46,053 bases of DNA from Planctomycetota bacterium (GTDB taxonomy: Bacteria; Planctomycetota; Planctomycetia; Pirellulales; Pirellulaceae), in contig JAJDEH010000286.1 in NCBI GenBank assembly GCA_029259935.1, positions 1-46,053 of the forward strand, written 5' to 3'. Shown here in pieces: positions 1 through 8,598 of the stretch (position 1 is the stretch's first letter; each line of letters starts with the position of its first letter). Both the position numbers and the translations under genes were made by a program. The notes beneath the pieces were generated by a model. It was given only the letters and a program-made list of their open reading frames with translations. It was not told the DNA's origin and made no database searches.

Positions 1-277
1 CCTTGGAACCGTTTTGCCAATGACCTCCTCCGTTGGCTATGGGGTTCCAGTTGTTGTCGCACAACGAGTTGAACGGCAACTGCTTGTAAGTGTCGTTGTA
101 GTTGTGCAAGGCGACGCCAATTTGTCGCAAGTTGTTGGTGCATTGCGATCGTCGCGCGGCTTCACGAGCGGCCTGGACCGCAGGCAACAGCAGCGCGATC
201 AAGATGCCGATAATGGCAATGACCACCAGCAATTCGACCAGCGTAAACGCCGGTCGAAAACGAGGGGATGATTTCAT
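1..277 (-). CDS. DUF1559 prepilin-like protein, copy 1 (3' end outside window)
   Basis: Only the first 92 codons are inside the window. They begin with [19 protein letters not shown], a prepilin-type N-terminal cleavage/methylation segment, followed by the hydrophobic helix and the [14 protein letters not shown] stretch typical of planctomycete DUF1559 (SBP_bac_10) proteins. The ATG at 277 has an AGAGGAC ribosome-binding site about 8 nt upstream. Its DNA is nearly the same as the matching part of the copies starting at 3013 and 4383, and less like the copy starting at 1639. Family members are exported pseudopilin-like proteins of unknown role. The residue before the expected cleavage point is Ala, not the usual Gly. 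Confidence 0.93.
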   Translation of the reverse strand, partial: MKSSPRFRPAFTLVELLVVIAIIGILIALLLPAVQAAREAARRSQCTNNLRQIGVALHNYNDTYKQLPFNSLCDNNWNPIANGGGHWQNGSK

Positions 278-354
278 TCCACGGTCCTCTGAACGAGACA
301 GAAATAATGGAGATTTGATGACACCGCCTCACCCTGAGGAGAGGAATTGGATTG

Positions 355-438
355 TAGTTATAATATTACAAATAAATGTAGTCAATCTTTTTCGCAATAT
401 TTTAAGACCGATTCAGATGTAGTGGACTAACAAACACT
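355..438 (-). promoter_or_regulatory. Sigma70-type promoter and upstream element of DUF1559 copy 1
   Basis: On the minus strand a -35 TTGACT (385-380) and a -10 TATAAC (362-357) are separated by 17 bp. The -10 lies inside a 17-bp element (355-371, plus strand TAGTTRTANNNYYACAA) present upstream of all four paralogs. A further block, GGACTAACAAACACT on the plus strand (424-438), lies 38 bp upstream of the -35 and recurs before two other copies. The leader is about 70 nt and contains a small CCTCA/TGAGG hairpin. Confidence 0.75.
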
Positions 439-440
439 CA

Positions 441-486
441 AAAAAATGAATAGCCACGTCGTTCGATGAACGAAACGTGGCTATTC
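441..486 (-). terminator. Rho-independent terminator after DUF1559 copy 2
   Basis: A 12-bp stem (GAATAGCCACGT at 448-459 with its complement at 475-486) encloses an inner 5-bp stem (460-464 with 468-472). On the minus strand it is followed by ATTTTTT (447-441). It sits just after the stop codon of the copy at 500-1639. A nearly identical hairpin follows the next copy. Confidence 0.85.
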
Positions 487-499
487 AGCTACTTTTTAG

Positions 500-1639
500 C
501 TATCTTCCGGCGACATCCTTCGGGTTAACGACCAGACCGTCGCGCCGGGCACCTAGCCGCTGATAAAGCTCGTAATCGATATTGTGGAAGTAATACTGGA
601 TCGAGCCATCGCCGAGCAGGACGTTGGCACCCCGTCCGTTGTGGTTCGACCGGAAACCGTAAGCATAGGACTCGCCCCAGCTGGTGCACGTATGACCGAG
701 GAATTGCTTACCCGGATCGATCGACTCGTGGGGGTAGACTTGAGATTCGCCGACACCGCTGATCGGAGCGCCGATAGGCGAAGAGGTTCCAACGGTCTCG
801 CCTTGTCCTAGCGACCACCCTCGATCCCAGGCGTGGCTCCGCTCATCTGGCAGGATTTCGCCCGCGAAAATGGTGTTCGACAAGCCATCCGAGATTTCGC
901 CGTAAGTGGCACCGTAGTAAGTGTTGGAAAACGGACCTGAAACGTGACGTGGCTCCCAGCGGTCGCCGTGCCAGGCGTGTCCCGGATTTCGGTTGCCCGG
1001 CTGGTCGAAGAAATCGCCTTCCCACTGGAAAATACCTTGGTCTCGACAATTTCCCGCAGTGCGCTGGGCACCCCAACTGAAACCATAACAGTGCATTGCC
1101 CGGCCACCTTCGTCATAGGCACGGTTGTTACGATACTTGGGAGAATCGGACGACGGGCACCACAGGTTGGGAATGAACACGTGGTGGATCCACTGTTCTT
1201 TGCGCCCGCTGGTGACGGCCGTGTACTGGTTGTCGGGAATGAAGTCGTCGACCGCCTTGTGGCGAAATCCGAGTTGGTCTTCCCAGTTGTTGGTGGCTTT
1301 CTTCATCTTGTCGAACAATGCCTGGCGTTCCATGTAAGGCAGCAGCTTGACAAAGATTCCACCCTTGGTTCCATTTTGCCAGTGGCCTTGCCCGTTGGCG
1401 GTGGGAGCCCAGTTGTTGTCGCACAGCGAATTGAACGGCAACTGCTTGTAGGTGTCGTTGTAGTTGTGCAAGGCGACGCCAATTTGTCGCAAGTTGTTGG
1501 TGCATTGCGATCGTCGCGCGGCTTCACGAGCGGCCTGGACCGCTGGCAACAGCAGCGCGATCAAGATGCCGATGATCGCAATGACCACCAGCAATTCGAC
1601 CAGCGTAAACGCCGGCCTAAAACGAGGGGATGATTTCAT
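500..1639 (-). CDS. DUF1559 prepilin-like protein, copy 2
   Basis: A 379-residue exported protein. Residues 1-35 form a prepilin-type leader and hydrophobic helix ([20 protein letters not shown]), and the rest is the DUF1559 domain. Near the C-terminus there is a His-x10-Asp-Gly stretch ([15 protein letters not shown]), one residue longer than the H-X9-DG signature named for this family. Planctomycetes usually carry many DUF1559 paralogs; their function is unknown, and a pseudopilin or surface-fibre role is an inference. This copy differs most from its neighbours, for example in residues 45-60. It has its own promoter and terminator, so the array looks like separately transcribed units. The ATG at 1639 follows a GAGGACATCGGA Shine-Dalgarno region. 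Confidence 0.93.
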   Translation of the reverse strand: MKSSPRFRPAFTLVELLVVIAIIGILIALLLPAVQAAREAARRSQCTNNLRQIGVALHNYNDTYKQLPFNSLCDNNWAPTANGQGHWQNGTKGGIFVKLLPYMERQALFDKMKKATNNWEDQLGFRHKAVDDFIPDNQYTAVTSGRKEQWIHHVFIPNLWCPSSDSPKYRNNRAYDEGGRAMHCYGFSWGAQRTAGNCRDQGIFQWEGDFFDQPGNRNPGHAWHGDRWEPRHVSGPFSNTYYGATYGEISDGLSNTIFAGEILPDERSHAWDRGWSLGQGETVGTSSPIGAPISGVGESQVYPHESIDPGKQFLGHTCTSWGESYAYGFRSNHNGRGANVLLGDGSIQYYFHNIDYELYQRLGARRDGLVVNPKDVAGR

Positions 1640-1728
1640 TCCGATGTCCTCTGAACGAGAAAGAAAAAAGGATGATGGGATAACTGCAAATTTTGTAGCA
1701 ATAAGACTACAAAAGCTCTAGCGAGTTG

Positions 1729-1812
1729 TAGTTATATAGCCACAAATGCAATTGATCAACCTTTTTGTCTAATATTTTATTCTTGCTCAGAAACCATGTA
1801 CTAACGAACACT
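1729..1812 (-). promoter_or_regulatory. Sigma70-type promoter and upstream element of DUF1559 copy 2
   Basis: Minus-strand -35 TTGATC (1759-1754), 17-bp spacer, -10 TATAAC (1736-1731). The shared 17-bp element is at 1729-1745. The upstream block GTACTAACGAACACT is at 1798-1812, again 38 bp from the -35. The leader contains a hairpin with an 8-bp stem, TTTTGTAG/CTACAAAA (about 1691-1714), not found in the other leaders. Confidence 0.75.
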
Positions 1813-1860
1813 TAAAATAGCGAATAGCCACGTCGTTCGATGAACGAAACGTGGCTATTC
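1811..1860 (-). terminator. Hairpin terminator after DUF1559 copy 3
   Basis: The stem GAATAGCCACGT (1822-1833) pairs with 1849-1860 and has the same inner stem and loop as the hairpin at 448-486. The following T tract on the minus strand is weaker (TATTTTAAG). It lies directly behind the stop codon of the gene at 1874-3013. Confidence 0.75.
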
Positions 1861-1873
1861 AGCTACTTTTTAA

Positions 1874-3013
1874 CTATCTTCCGGCGACGTCCTTCGGGTT
1901 AACGACGAGGCCGTCTCGTCGGGCACCGAGCCGCTGATACAACTCGTAGTCGATATTGTGGAAGTAGTACTGAATCGAGCCATCACCGAGCAGGACATTG
2001 GCACCCCGCCCGTTGTGATTCGACCGGAAACCGTAAGAGTACGCCCAGTCCCAGCGACTACACTGGTGACCCAGGACGGTCTTGCCCGGATCAATCGATT
2101 CGTGGGTGTAGACTTGTGACTCGCCGACTCCCATGATCGGAGCCCCAATGGGGGCGGACGTTCCAACGGTCTCACCTTGCCCTAGGGACCATCCTCGGTC
2201 CCAGGCGTGGTGCCGCTCGTCGGGGAGGATTTCGCCCGCGAAAATGGTGTTCGACAAGCCATCGGAGACTTCGCCGTACGTGGCACCATAGTAACTGTTG
2301 GAGAACGGCCCCGAAATATGGCGTGGCTCCCAGCGGTCCCCGTGATGGGCATGACCTGGATTGCGGTTCCCCGGTTGGTCGAAGAAATCGCCTTCCCATT
2401 GGAAAACGCCTTCGTCTCGACAGTTGCCCGCAGTTCGCTGGGCACCCCAACTGAAAGCGTAACAGTGCAATGCCCGGCCATTTTCTTCATAGGCACGGTT
2501 GTTGCGGAACTTGGGAGAATCGGACGAGGGACACCAGAGATTGGGGATGAACACGTGGTGAATCCACTGTTCTTTGCGCCCGCTGGTGACGGCCGTGTAC
2601 CGGCCGTCGGGAATGAAATCGTCCACCGCCTTGTGGCGGAAGCTTATTCGATCTTCCCAGTTGTTGGTGGCTTTCTTCATTTTGTCGAACAGTGCCTGAC
2701 GTTCCATGTAGGGCAACAGTTTGACGAAGATTCCCCCCTTGGAACCGTTTTGCCAATGACCCCCTCCGTTGGCTATGGGGTTCCAGTTGTTGTCGCACAA
2801 CGAGTTGAACGGCAACTGTTTGTAGGTGTCGTTGTAGTTGTGCAACGCGACACCAATCTGGCGCAGGTTGTTGGTGCATTGCGAGCGCCGCGCGGCCTCG
2901 CGGGCGGCTTGCACGGCTGGCAACAGCAGCGCGATTAAGATACCGATGATCGCAATGACCACCAGCAGTTCGACCAGCGTAAAAGCCGGTCTAAAACGAG
3001 GAGATGATTTCAT
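1874..3013 (-). CDS. DUF1559 prepilin-like protein, copy 3
   Basis: A 379-residue paralog with the same prepilin-type leader and DUF1559 body as its neighbours. The reading frame is open upstream to 3064, but the ATG at 3013 is the better start. It has the GAGGACCGTGGA ribosome-binding region shared with copy 1, gives the same N-terminus as the other copies, and puts the leader peptide at the extreme end. The C-terminal [20 protein letters not shown] block is shared with copies 2 and 4. Function unknown; probably exported and anchored by the N-terminal helix. Confidence 0.93.
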   Translation of the reverse strand: MKSSPRFRPAFTLVELLVVIAIIGILIALLLPAVQAAREAARRSQCTNNLRQIGVALHNYNDTYKQLPFNSLCDNNWNPIANGGGHWQNGSKGGIFVKLLPYMERQALFDKMKKATNNWEDRISFRHKAVDDFIPDGRYTAVTSGRKEQWIHHVFIPNLWCPSSDSPKFRNNRAYEENGRALHCYAFSWGAQRTAGNCRDEGVFQWEGDFFDQPGNRNPGHAHHGDRWEPRHISGPFSNSYYGATYGEVSDGLSNTIFAGEILPDERHHAWDRGWSLGQGETVGTSAPIGAPIMGVGESQVYTHESIDPGKTVLGHQCSRWDWAYSYGFRSNHNGRGANVLLGDGSIQYYFHNIDYELYQRLGARRDGLVVNPKDVAGR

Positions 3014-3090
3014 TCCACGGTCCTCTAAAGAAGAAAGGAAAATAAGAAAAAATAGACCGAACACCGCTCACCGTACAGGCGAGGGCTCCA

Positions 3091-3121
3091 TAGTTGTAAT
3101 ACTACAAGCAGAATCGATCAA
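3091..3121 (-). promoter_or_regulatory. Sigma70-type promoter of DUF1559 copy 3
   Basis: Minus-strand -35 TTGATC (3121-3116), 17-bp spacer, -10 TACAAC (3098-3093). The shared element at 3091-3107 contains a perfect TTGTA-N4-TACAA palindrome (3094-3107). The GTACTAA-type upstream block seen before copies 1, 2 and 4 is absent here. Confidence 0.7.
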
Positions 3122-3186
3122 GATTTTTCCAGCTTTTTTCCTTTTTCTTTAGAAAACAGTGCGCGTATGGGCATCTTGGATTTAAT

Positions 3187-3226
3187 GGATAGCCACGCCC
3201 TCCAATTCAAGAAAACGTGGCTATCC
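3187..3226 (-). terminator. Hairpin after DUF1559 copy 4
   Basis: An 11-bp stem, GGATAGCCACG (3187-3197) with its complement at 3216-3226. The stem core AGCCACG/CGTGGCT is the one used behind copies 2 and 3, but the loop is unrelated and there is no good T tract. It is a weaker terminator candidate. Confidence 0.6.
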
Positions 3227-3243
3227 GGCTATTTTCCGGCCAT

Positions 3244-4383
3244 TTACCTTCCCGCGACGTCCTTCGGGTTAACGACGAGGCCATCACGCCGGGCACCGAG
3301 CCGCTGATACAGTTCGTAGTCGATATTATGGAAGTAATACTGAATCGAGCCATCGCCCAGCAGGGTGTTGGCACCCCGTCCGTTGTGATTCGAGCGAAAT
3401 CCGTAAGAAAACGCCCAATCCCAGCGACTGCAACGGTGGCCCAAGACCATCTTGCCCGGATCAATCGATTCGTGGGCGTAGACTTGTGACTCGCCGACTC
3501 CCATGATCGGAGCCCCGATTGGGGCGGACGTTCCAACGGTCTCACCTTGCCCTAGGGACCATCCTCGGTCCCAGGCGTGATGCCGTTCGTCAGGCAAGAT
3601 TTCGCCCGCGAAAATGGTATTCGACAGGCCATCGGAGATCTCGCCGTACGTGGCACCATAGTAGCTATTTGAAAACGGCCCGGAAGTGTGACGCGGCTCC
3701 CAGCGGTCGCCGTGATGGGCATGACCTGGGTTTCGGTTCCCCGGTTGGTCGAAGAAATCGCCTTCCCATTGGAAAACGCCTTCATCTCGGCATCCGCCCG
3801 CGGTGCGCTGAGCACCCCAACTGAAGGCGTAGCAATGCAATGCCCGACCGGATTCTTGATAGGCACGATTGTTACGATACTTGGGAGAATCGGACGAGGG
3901 ACACCAGAGATTGGGGATGAACACGTGGTGAATCCACTGTTCTTTGCGCCCGCTGGTGACGGCCGTGTACTGGCCGTCGGGAATGAAATCGTCGACCGCC
4001 TTGTGGCGGAAGCTTATTCGATCTTCCCAGTTGTTGGTGGCTTTCTTCATCTTGTCGAACAGCGCCTGACGTTCCATGTAGGGCAACAGTTTGACAAAGA
4101 TTCCCCCCTTAGAACCGTTTTGCCAATGACCCCCTCCGTTGGCTATGGGGTTCCAGTTGTTATCGCACAGCGAGTTGAACGGCAACTGTTTGTAGGTGTC
4201 GTTGTAGTTGTGCAGGGCGACACCAATTTGGCGCAAGTTGTTGGTGCATTGCGAGCGCCGCGCGGCTTCGCGGGCGGCTTGCACGGCTGGCAACAGCAGC
4301 GCGATCAAGATGCCAATGATCGCAATGACCACCAGCAGTTCGACCAGCGTAAAAGCTGGCCTAAAACGGGGGGAAGATTTCAT
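3244..4383 (-). CDS. DUF1559 prepilin-like protein, copy 4
   Basis: A 379-residue paralog and the first transcribed unit of the array. It has the prepilin-type N-terminus and full DUF1559 body, and most of its sequence matches copy 3. One visible difference is a C-terminal NTLLGDGS where copies 2 and 3 have NVLLGDGS. The ATG at 4383 aligns exactly with the other copies. The upstream neighbour is the divergently transcribed threonine aldolase gene, so this copy's promoter region is not shared with a preceding paralog. It is therefore useful for telling promoter sequence from terminator sequence. Confidence 0.93.
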   Translation of the reverse strand: MKSSPRFRPAFTLVELLVVIAIIGILIALLLPAVQAAREAARRSQCTNNLRQIGVALHNYNDTYKQLPFNSLCDNNWNPIANGGGHWQNGSKGGIFVKLLPYMERQALFDKMKKATNNWEDRISFRHKAVDDFIPDGQYTAVTSGRKEQWIHHVFIPNLWCPSSDSPKYRNNRAYQESGRALHCYAFSWGAQRTAGGCRDEGVFQWEGDFFDQPGNRNPGHAHHGDRWEPRHTSGPFSNSYYGATYGEISDGLSNTIFAGEILPDERHHAWDRGWSLGQGETVGTSAPIGAPIMGVGESQVYAHESIDPGKMVLGHRCSRWDWAFSYGFRSNHNGRGANTLLGDGSIQYYFHNIDYELYQRLGARRDGLVVNPKDVAGR

Positions 4384-4455
4384 TTAGACGGCCCTCTGAA
4401 CGAGAAAAGGAGAAGAAAATAATAAGGAATACCGCTTCACCCCGAAGGGAGTTCG

Positions 4456-4550
4456 TAGTTGTACAGCTACAATTTACATGTTGCAATATTTTTCCTGAAA
4501 TTTTCACGAAAAAATGAAGTATTGCCCGGAGAGGTGTACTAAAGAACACT
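4456..4550 (-). promoter_or_regulatory. Sigma70-type promoter and upstream element of DUF1559 copy 4
   Basis: Minus-strand -35 TTGCAA (4486-4481), 17-bp spacer, -10 TACAAC (4463-4458). The shared element (4456-4472) contains a perfect TTGTA-N4-TACAA palindrome (4459-4472). The upstream block GTACTAAAGAACACT (4536-4550) is 49 bp from the -35, 11 bp (about one helical turn) further than before copies 1 and 2. No terminator precedes this copy, so the block belongs to the promoter. Confidence 0.75.
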
Positions 4551-4644
4551 ATTCGGGTGCCCATTGGCGACGCCCTCGAATGGTCGCTTGGTTTCCAGAC
4601 AGCCGATATAATTCGACGGACCGATTCGTGCCCCGGAGTCCGAC

Positions 4645-5730
4645 ATGCTCAATGATTTCATCGATTTTCGAAGTGACACCATCACTCAGCCCACGCCTGA
4701 AATGCGTGAGGCGATTGCCAAAGCGCCAGTGGGCGACGACGTGTTCGACGATGATCCGACCGTGCATCGCTTGCAAGAATTGACCGCGGCACTGCTCGGC
4801 AAAGAGGCCGCGTTGTTTGTTTCGTCGGGCAGCATGTCGAATCAACTGGCCGTGCGGCTGCATTGCGGCTTGGGTGATGAACTGATTTGCGAGGGCGGTT
4901 GTCACATCTACAACTACGAACAAGGGGCCTATGCACAGCTCAGCGGCGTCACCACGCGCGTGGTGGAAGGTGAAGGCGGCGTGCTGCAACTGGACCAACT
5001 GCGCGGTTTGATTCGTCCCGAAAACGAACACCTCGTGCGTACGAAATTGGTCTGTTTGGAAAACACGCACAATCGCGGAGCGGGCAGGATCTTGCCCTAC
5101 GACGGAGTGGCGGAGATCTGCGAGTGGGCTCACGATAACGGCCTCAAGACGCATCTCGACGGGGCGCGCCTGTTCAATGCCGTGGTCGGATCGGGCATCA
5201 AGGCGTCCGAGTGGGCCAAGCATTTCGACACGGTCAGCGTTTGCTACAGCAAGGGACTGGGAGCTCCGGTGGGATCGGCGATTGTCGGATCCAAGGCCGA
5301 CATTTACGAAGCGCGACGAACGCGCAAGGCGTTTGGCGGCGGCATGCGGCAAGTCGGGATTCTCGCAGCCGGGGCGTTGTATGCTTTGGAAAACAACATC
5401 GAGCGGATGCGTGACGACCACGAGAACGCCCAGATTTTGGCCGCCTGTGTACGCGAGACCGAAGGCCTAACGCTGACCAGCGACCAGGTCGACACCAACA
5501 TCGTGTTGTTCGACGTCGATCCGTCGCTGACGACTGCTTCCAAGTTCGTGCTGGCCTTGGAGGATCATCGCGTGCGAGCGCTCGCGCTGGGTCCCAAAAT
5601 GGTCAGGCTTGTCACCAACTTGCATGTCACATCTGACGACGCCCGGCGGGCGACCGAAGCCATCCGTGAAGTCGCCAACGGATTCCTTGAGGGGACCTTG
5701 CAGGTAACTGGCGAGGGAGCGGCCTATTGA
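4645..5730 (+). CDS. ltaE: Low-specificity L-threonine aldolase (PLP-dependent)
   Basis: A 361-residue fold-type I PLP enzyme that cleaves L-threonine or L-allo-threonine to glycine and acetaldehyde in the cytoplasm. Visible family marks are the N-terminal DFRSDTITQPTPEMREA, the FVSSGSMSNQLA phosphate-binding region, HLDGARL with Asp172, and the PLP lysine Lys203 in CYSKGLGAPVGS. Length and motif order fit the LtaE/beta-eliminating lyase family. The ATG at 4645 has CGGAG about 7 nt upstream. The gene is divergent from the DUF1559 array and is followed 113 bp later by a hydroxyacid dehydrogenase on the same strand. Substrate preference cannot be read from sequence. Confidence 0.93.
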   Translation: MLNDFIDFRSDTITQPTPEMREAIAKAPVGDDVFDDDPTVHRLQELTAALLGKEAALFVSSGSMSNQLAVRLHCGLGDELICEGGCHIYNYEQGAYAQLSGVTTRVVEGEGGVLQLDQLRGLIRPENEHLVRTKLVCLENTHNRGAGRILPYDGVAEICEWAHDNGLKTHLDGARLFNAVVGSGIKASEWAKHFDTVSVCYSKGLGAPVGSAIVGSKADIYEARRTRKAFGGGMRQVGILAAGALYALENNIERMRDDHENAQILAACVRETEGLTLTSDQVDTNIVLFDVDPSLTTASKFVLALEDHRVRALALGPKMVRLVTNLHVTSDDARRATEAIREVANGFLEGTLQVTGEGAAY

Positions 5731-5843
5731 GACCTCGGTTTGCTGCTTTGCTAACCCGGGACCGTGGCGACAAGTCCTTCTATCGCGGCAATATGGAACT
5801 CGCGCCAATCCGTAGTTGACCCACTCATCCACACGGGCAAATC

Positions 5844-6845
5844 ATGAAGCTTGTACTCTATCCGCCGTTGGAAGGAGCTCGCTTGGAAAAGGTCGAATCC
5901 GTCGCGGGTGCCCTGTCGGTGGTGAACTGCCCCGATTCCGAGCGCGCGCAGGAGGAAATCCGCGACGCGGACGCTTTTTTCGGCAAGCTGACTCCGGAAC
6001 TGCTGTCGGTGGCGTCTCGATTGCGCTGGGTCCAGTCGCCGACGGCCAGTTTGGAACACTATCTGTTTCCAGAACTCGTCGCCCACGATTGCACTCTGAC
6101 CAACATGCGGGGGCTGTTTTCCGACGTGATTGCCGATCATGTGTTCGGCTACATTCTTTGTTTTGCCAGGAATCTGCATCGGTATATGCGGCAGCAGATG
6201 CGGGCGCATTGGGACCCGATTGGCGGCGAGTCGGGTCGGTCGACCTTTTCCGCCGGCCCGGGAACCGTCAGTGAGATCGACCGATCGCACATCCACTTGA
6301 GCGACTGCGTGCTGGGAGTTGTCGGTTTGGGAGCGATCGGCGCGGAAGTGGCCCGGCGGGGATTGGCTTTTGGAATGCGAGTCGTGGCGGTCGATCCCGT
6401 CGCCACCGCAGCGTCGGTGGGCGTGGAAGCGTTATGGAATCTGGACCGGCTTGACGACCTGCTTTCCGCAAGTGATTTCGTGGTAGTTGCCGCGCCGCAC
6501 ACTCCAGATACGGAAAGAATGTTCGACCGCGAGAAGTTTCAAAAGATGAAACGTTCGGCCTATCTGATCAACATTGGGCGCGGCGTGATCGTGGCGCTCG
6601 ACGATCTGGTGGCGGCGCTGCAAGCCGAAGAGATCGCCGGCGCGGGCCTGGACGTCTTTGAAACCGAACCGCTGCCCGCTGGTCACGCGCTGTGGCAGAT
6701 GGAAAACGTGATCATTACACCGCATGTCGCCGCAGCCTCGGTGCATATCGCCGAGCGGCACTTGCAGGTGCTGCTGGACAATATCCAACGTTTCGTGAAC
6801 GACGAACCACTTCAGAACATCGTCGACAAAGAGAAGTGGTTTTAG
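5844..6845 (+). CDS. D-isomer-specific 2-hydroxyacid dehydrogenase
   Basis: A 333-residue NAD(P)-dependent dehydrogenase of the D-2-hydroxyacid family. The Rossmann motif GVVGLGAIGAEVARRG starts at about residue 158. The catalytic Arg lies in NIGRGVIV, the Glu in FETEPLP and the His in ITPHVAAAS. The N-terminal substrate domain is divergent, so the substrate (glyoxylate, hydroxypyruvate, phosphoglycerate or other) is not assigned. The ATG at 5844 is preceded by a weak ribosome-binding region. It lies downstream of the threonine aldolase on the same strand, and a glycine/glyoxylate link is only a guess. It is convergent with the sirtuin gene across a 62-bp gap. Confidence 0.9.
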   Translation: MKLVLYPPLEGARLEKVESVAGALSVVNCPDSERAQEEIRDADAFFGKLTPELLSVASRLRWVQSPTASLEHYLFPELVAHDCTLTNMRGLFSDVIADHVFGYILCFARNLHRYMRQQMRAHWDPIGGESGRSTFSAGPGTVSEIDRSHIHLSDCVLGVVGLGAIGAEVARRGLAFGMRVVAVDPVATAASVGVEALWNLDRLDDLLSASDFVVVAAPHTPDTERMFDREKFQKMKRSAYLINIGRGVIVALDDLVAALQAEEIAGAGLDVFETEPLPAGHALWQMENVIITPHVAAASVHIAERHLQVLLDNIQRFVNDEPLQNIVDKEKWF

Positions 6846-6855
6846 CAAAGCCGCT

Positions 6856-6900
6856 GATCGCTCCGCGATCATGGCGTTTCGTTCTGTTCGCGGAGCGAAC
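6856..6900. terminator. Bidirectional hairpin pair between convergent genes
   Basis: Two short hairpins fill the gap between the dehydrogenase and sirtuin genes: GATCG/CGATC (6856-6870) and GTTCGC/GCGAAC with a GGA loop (6886-6900). There is no strong T tract on either strand, so termination activity is plausible but unproven. Confidence 0.45.
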
Positions 6901-6907
6901 AACGACT

Positions 6908-7684
6908 TTAACTAACCAAGAACTGTTTCCAAATCTTGTCCAACGCGGTCGCCGCGCCGAGTGGCAGGCGATAGTCCACGCAAGCGGAGAGTACCGTCTC
7001 GGTAGGATTGATTTCGATGGTGGGTATGCCCAGCTCGCCGGCCATGACGACGGGCTGCTGAATGTACGGAAACAAGCTGCTGGTTCCCACGCTGAATACG
7101 ACGTCGAATCCGTTGTTCACCTCTCGCCAAAACAAATCTACCGCCTCATCGGGCAACAGTTCCCCGAACAGCACGACATCGGGACGCAAGATGGCATGGC
7201 AATCGGGGCACCTGGGTGGCATGTCGAGGCTAGATTCCTGCTCGACCGTCATCCGATAGCTGCACTGAGTACACGACAGCGAGCGCATGTTGCCGTGAAT
7301 CTCAATCACGTTTTGTGAACCCGCCAAGCGATGAAAGCCATCCACGTTTTGCGTTAGCGTCCAGACGCGCGGAAAGTGCCGTTCCATTTCCGCGATCACT
7401 TCATGCGCCCGGTTGAACTTGGCACCCCGTGCCGCTTCGGCAATCTGGCCCAGATACTTCCAACTCAGTTCGGGATCGGAGCGAAACGTTGATCCCGAGA
7501 GGATTTGTTCGATCGGCAGCCCTTCTTCAGTGACTTCAACGTCGTATAGACCCCCAATGCCGCGATAGGTCGGCACGCCCGAGTCCGCCGAGATGCCCGC
7601 TCCCGTCACGAACAAGATACTGCGGCTATCGCGCAGCACGCCCACGATGTCATTGATGGTTGGTTGAAGTTGCGGATCCATCAA
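6908..7684 (-). CDS. cobB: Sir2-family NAD-dependent protein deacylase
   Basis: A 258-residue sirtuin that removes acyl groups from protein lysines using NAD. The NAD-binding loop is TGAGISADSGVPTYRG (residues 27-42), TQNVDGFH is at 111-118, and the catalytic His130 is in IEIHGN. A structural zinc site is formed by Cys138/Cys141 and Cys159/Cys162. Length matches bacterial CobB proteins. The start at 7684 overlaps the end of the Skp-like gene by 35 bp on the same strand, so the two are probably co-transcribed and perhaps translationally coupled; a second Met codon is at 7681. I did not find the Tyr-x-x-Arg pair of the succinyl-preferring class, so acyl specificity is open. Confidence 0.93.
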   Translation of the reverse strand: MMDPQLQPTINDIVGVLRDSRSILFVTGAGISADSGVPTYRGIGGLYDVEVTEEGLPIEQILSGSTFRSDPELSWKYLGQIAEAARGAKFNRAHEVIAEMERHFPRVWTLTQNVDGFHRLAGSQNVIEIHGNMRSLSCTQCSYRMTVEQESSLDMPPRCPDCHAILRPDVVLFGELLPDEAVDLFWREVNNGFDVVFSVGTSSLFPYIQQPVVMAGELGIPTIEINPTETVLSACVDYRLPLGAATALDKIWKQFLVS

Positions 7685-8417
7685 GAGATTCTTTTCGGTC
7701 TTGGCCGGCAGCAGAATTTTTTCGTCGAATGTAATCTTGATTCACTCGCTTGATGACGGCCGACGTGATATCGAGGTTCTTATGATGAACGAGGCCGCGG
7801 TCAATAAATCGCAGAACGGATTCGGGGTCATTGGGATCGGGATCATTCCCTCGAAGATCCGCGTTTACCACCATGCGAATCTTGTGTTCTTCAGCAAACT
7901 GTTCGACTTTCCACGTGATTTCTTGGTATGCCTTCAGCAGAAGTTCGGCCTCTCGTACTTTGAACTCTTGCTTCATTTGTTCGAGTAACGCGGTACGCTC
8001 CACCTCACGTCCGTTCCAATCGTCAAGCCATTCGAATCTGGGTGTGTACTCGGGCGAAATCCAGTTATTTGCGTTTATCGAAAACGAGCGACGAGCCGCT
8101 TCGTCCTTTTTTGCTTTCAGAATCTTCGGGTACTCTCTTGCTTCACGTCGAAGAGCGGCTAATTTATCAGTCAACTCAGCATGCCCTGCCATGACTCGTC
8201 TGATATCGACGACGGCGGCAAACGCGGTGGGCTTTTGCTTTTCTTCGGATGATTCGGTGATTTTGGCAACGTCAGCGGTGCTGATTACCACGACACCTTC
8301 CAGCTTCGGTGGGTTCGGGCCTTTCACAGAGTCGGCGGATTCCTCCGCCGACGCGGCGCTTGCAACAGTAATGAGTAGGCTCGACAACAACAGGAGCACG
8401 GTCATCTGATTCGACAT
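7650..8417 (-). CDS. Skp/OmpH-like periplasmic chaperone-family protein
   Basis: A 255-residue exported protein. A signal peptide (about residues 1-25, ending in ASAAS-AEE) is followed by a region reading VVDIRRVMAGHAELTDKL, long charged helices (about 95-180) and a C-terminal strand region, the layout of Skp/OmpH chaperones. The reading frame is open to 8465, but the ATG at 8417 has a GAGGTGA ribosome-binding site and puts the signal peptide at the N-terminus. Skp-type proteins hold unfolded outer-membrane proteins in the periplasm; that this one does so is an inference from the helical tentacle pattern. It overlaps the sirtuin start by 35 bp. Confidence 0.75.
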   Translation of the reverse strand: MSNQMTVLLLLSSLLITVASAASAEESADSVKGPNPPKLEGVVVISTADVAKITESSEEKQKPTAFAAVVDIRRVMAGHAELTDKLAALRREAREYPKILKAKKDEAARRSFSINANNWISPEYTPRFEWLDDWNGREVERTALLEQMKQEFKVREAELLLKAYQEITWKVEQFAEEHKIRMVVNADLRGNDPDPNDPESVLRFIDRGLVHHKNLDITSAVIKRVNQDYIRRKNSAAGQDRKESLDGSATSTNHQ

Positions 8418-8598
8418 GCATTCACCTCGGAACACTTGAGTGATGGAAATCCAGGCCCCCGCCAAGAAATCAGCGGAGTATCACGCCGAACGTAGATAGC
8501 GTAAAGAGCAGGTTTTCCGCGAAATATCAATCAGCCTCAACTGAAGACGGATCCCGGAATGCCGCAATTGATTTGAGCTGAAAATTGAATCAAATGCT

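Noticed and set aside
3091..4472. Assigning the TTGTA-N4-TACAA palindrome to BlaI/MecI-type repressors
   Set aside because: The half-sites only loosely resemble known BlaI/MecI operators, and no such regulator gene is in the window.
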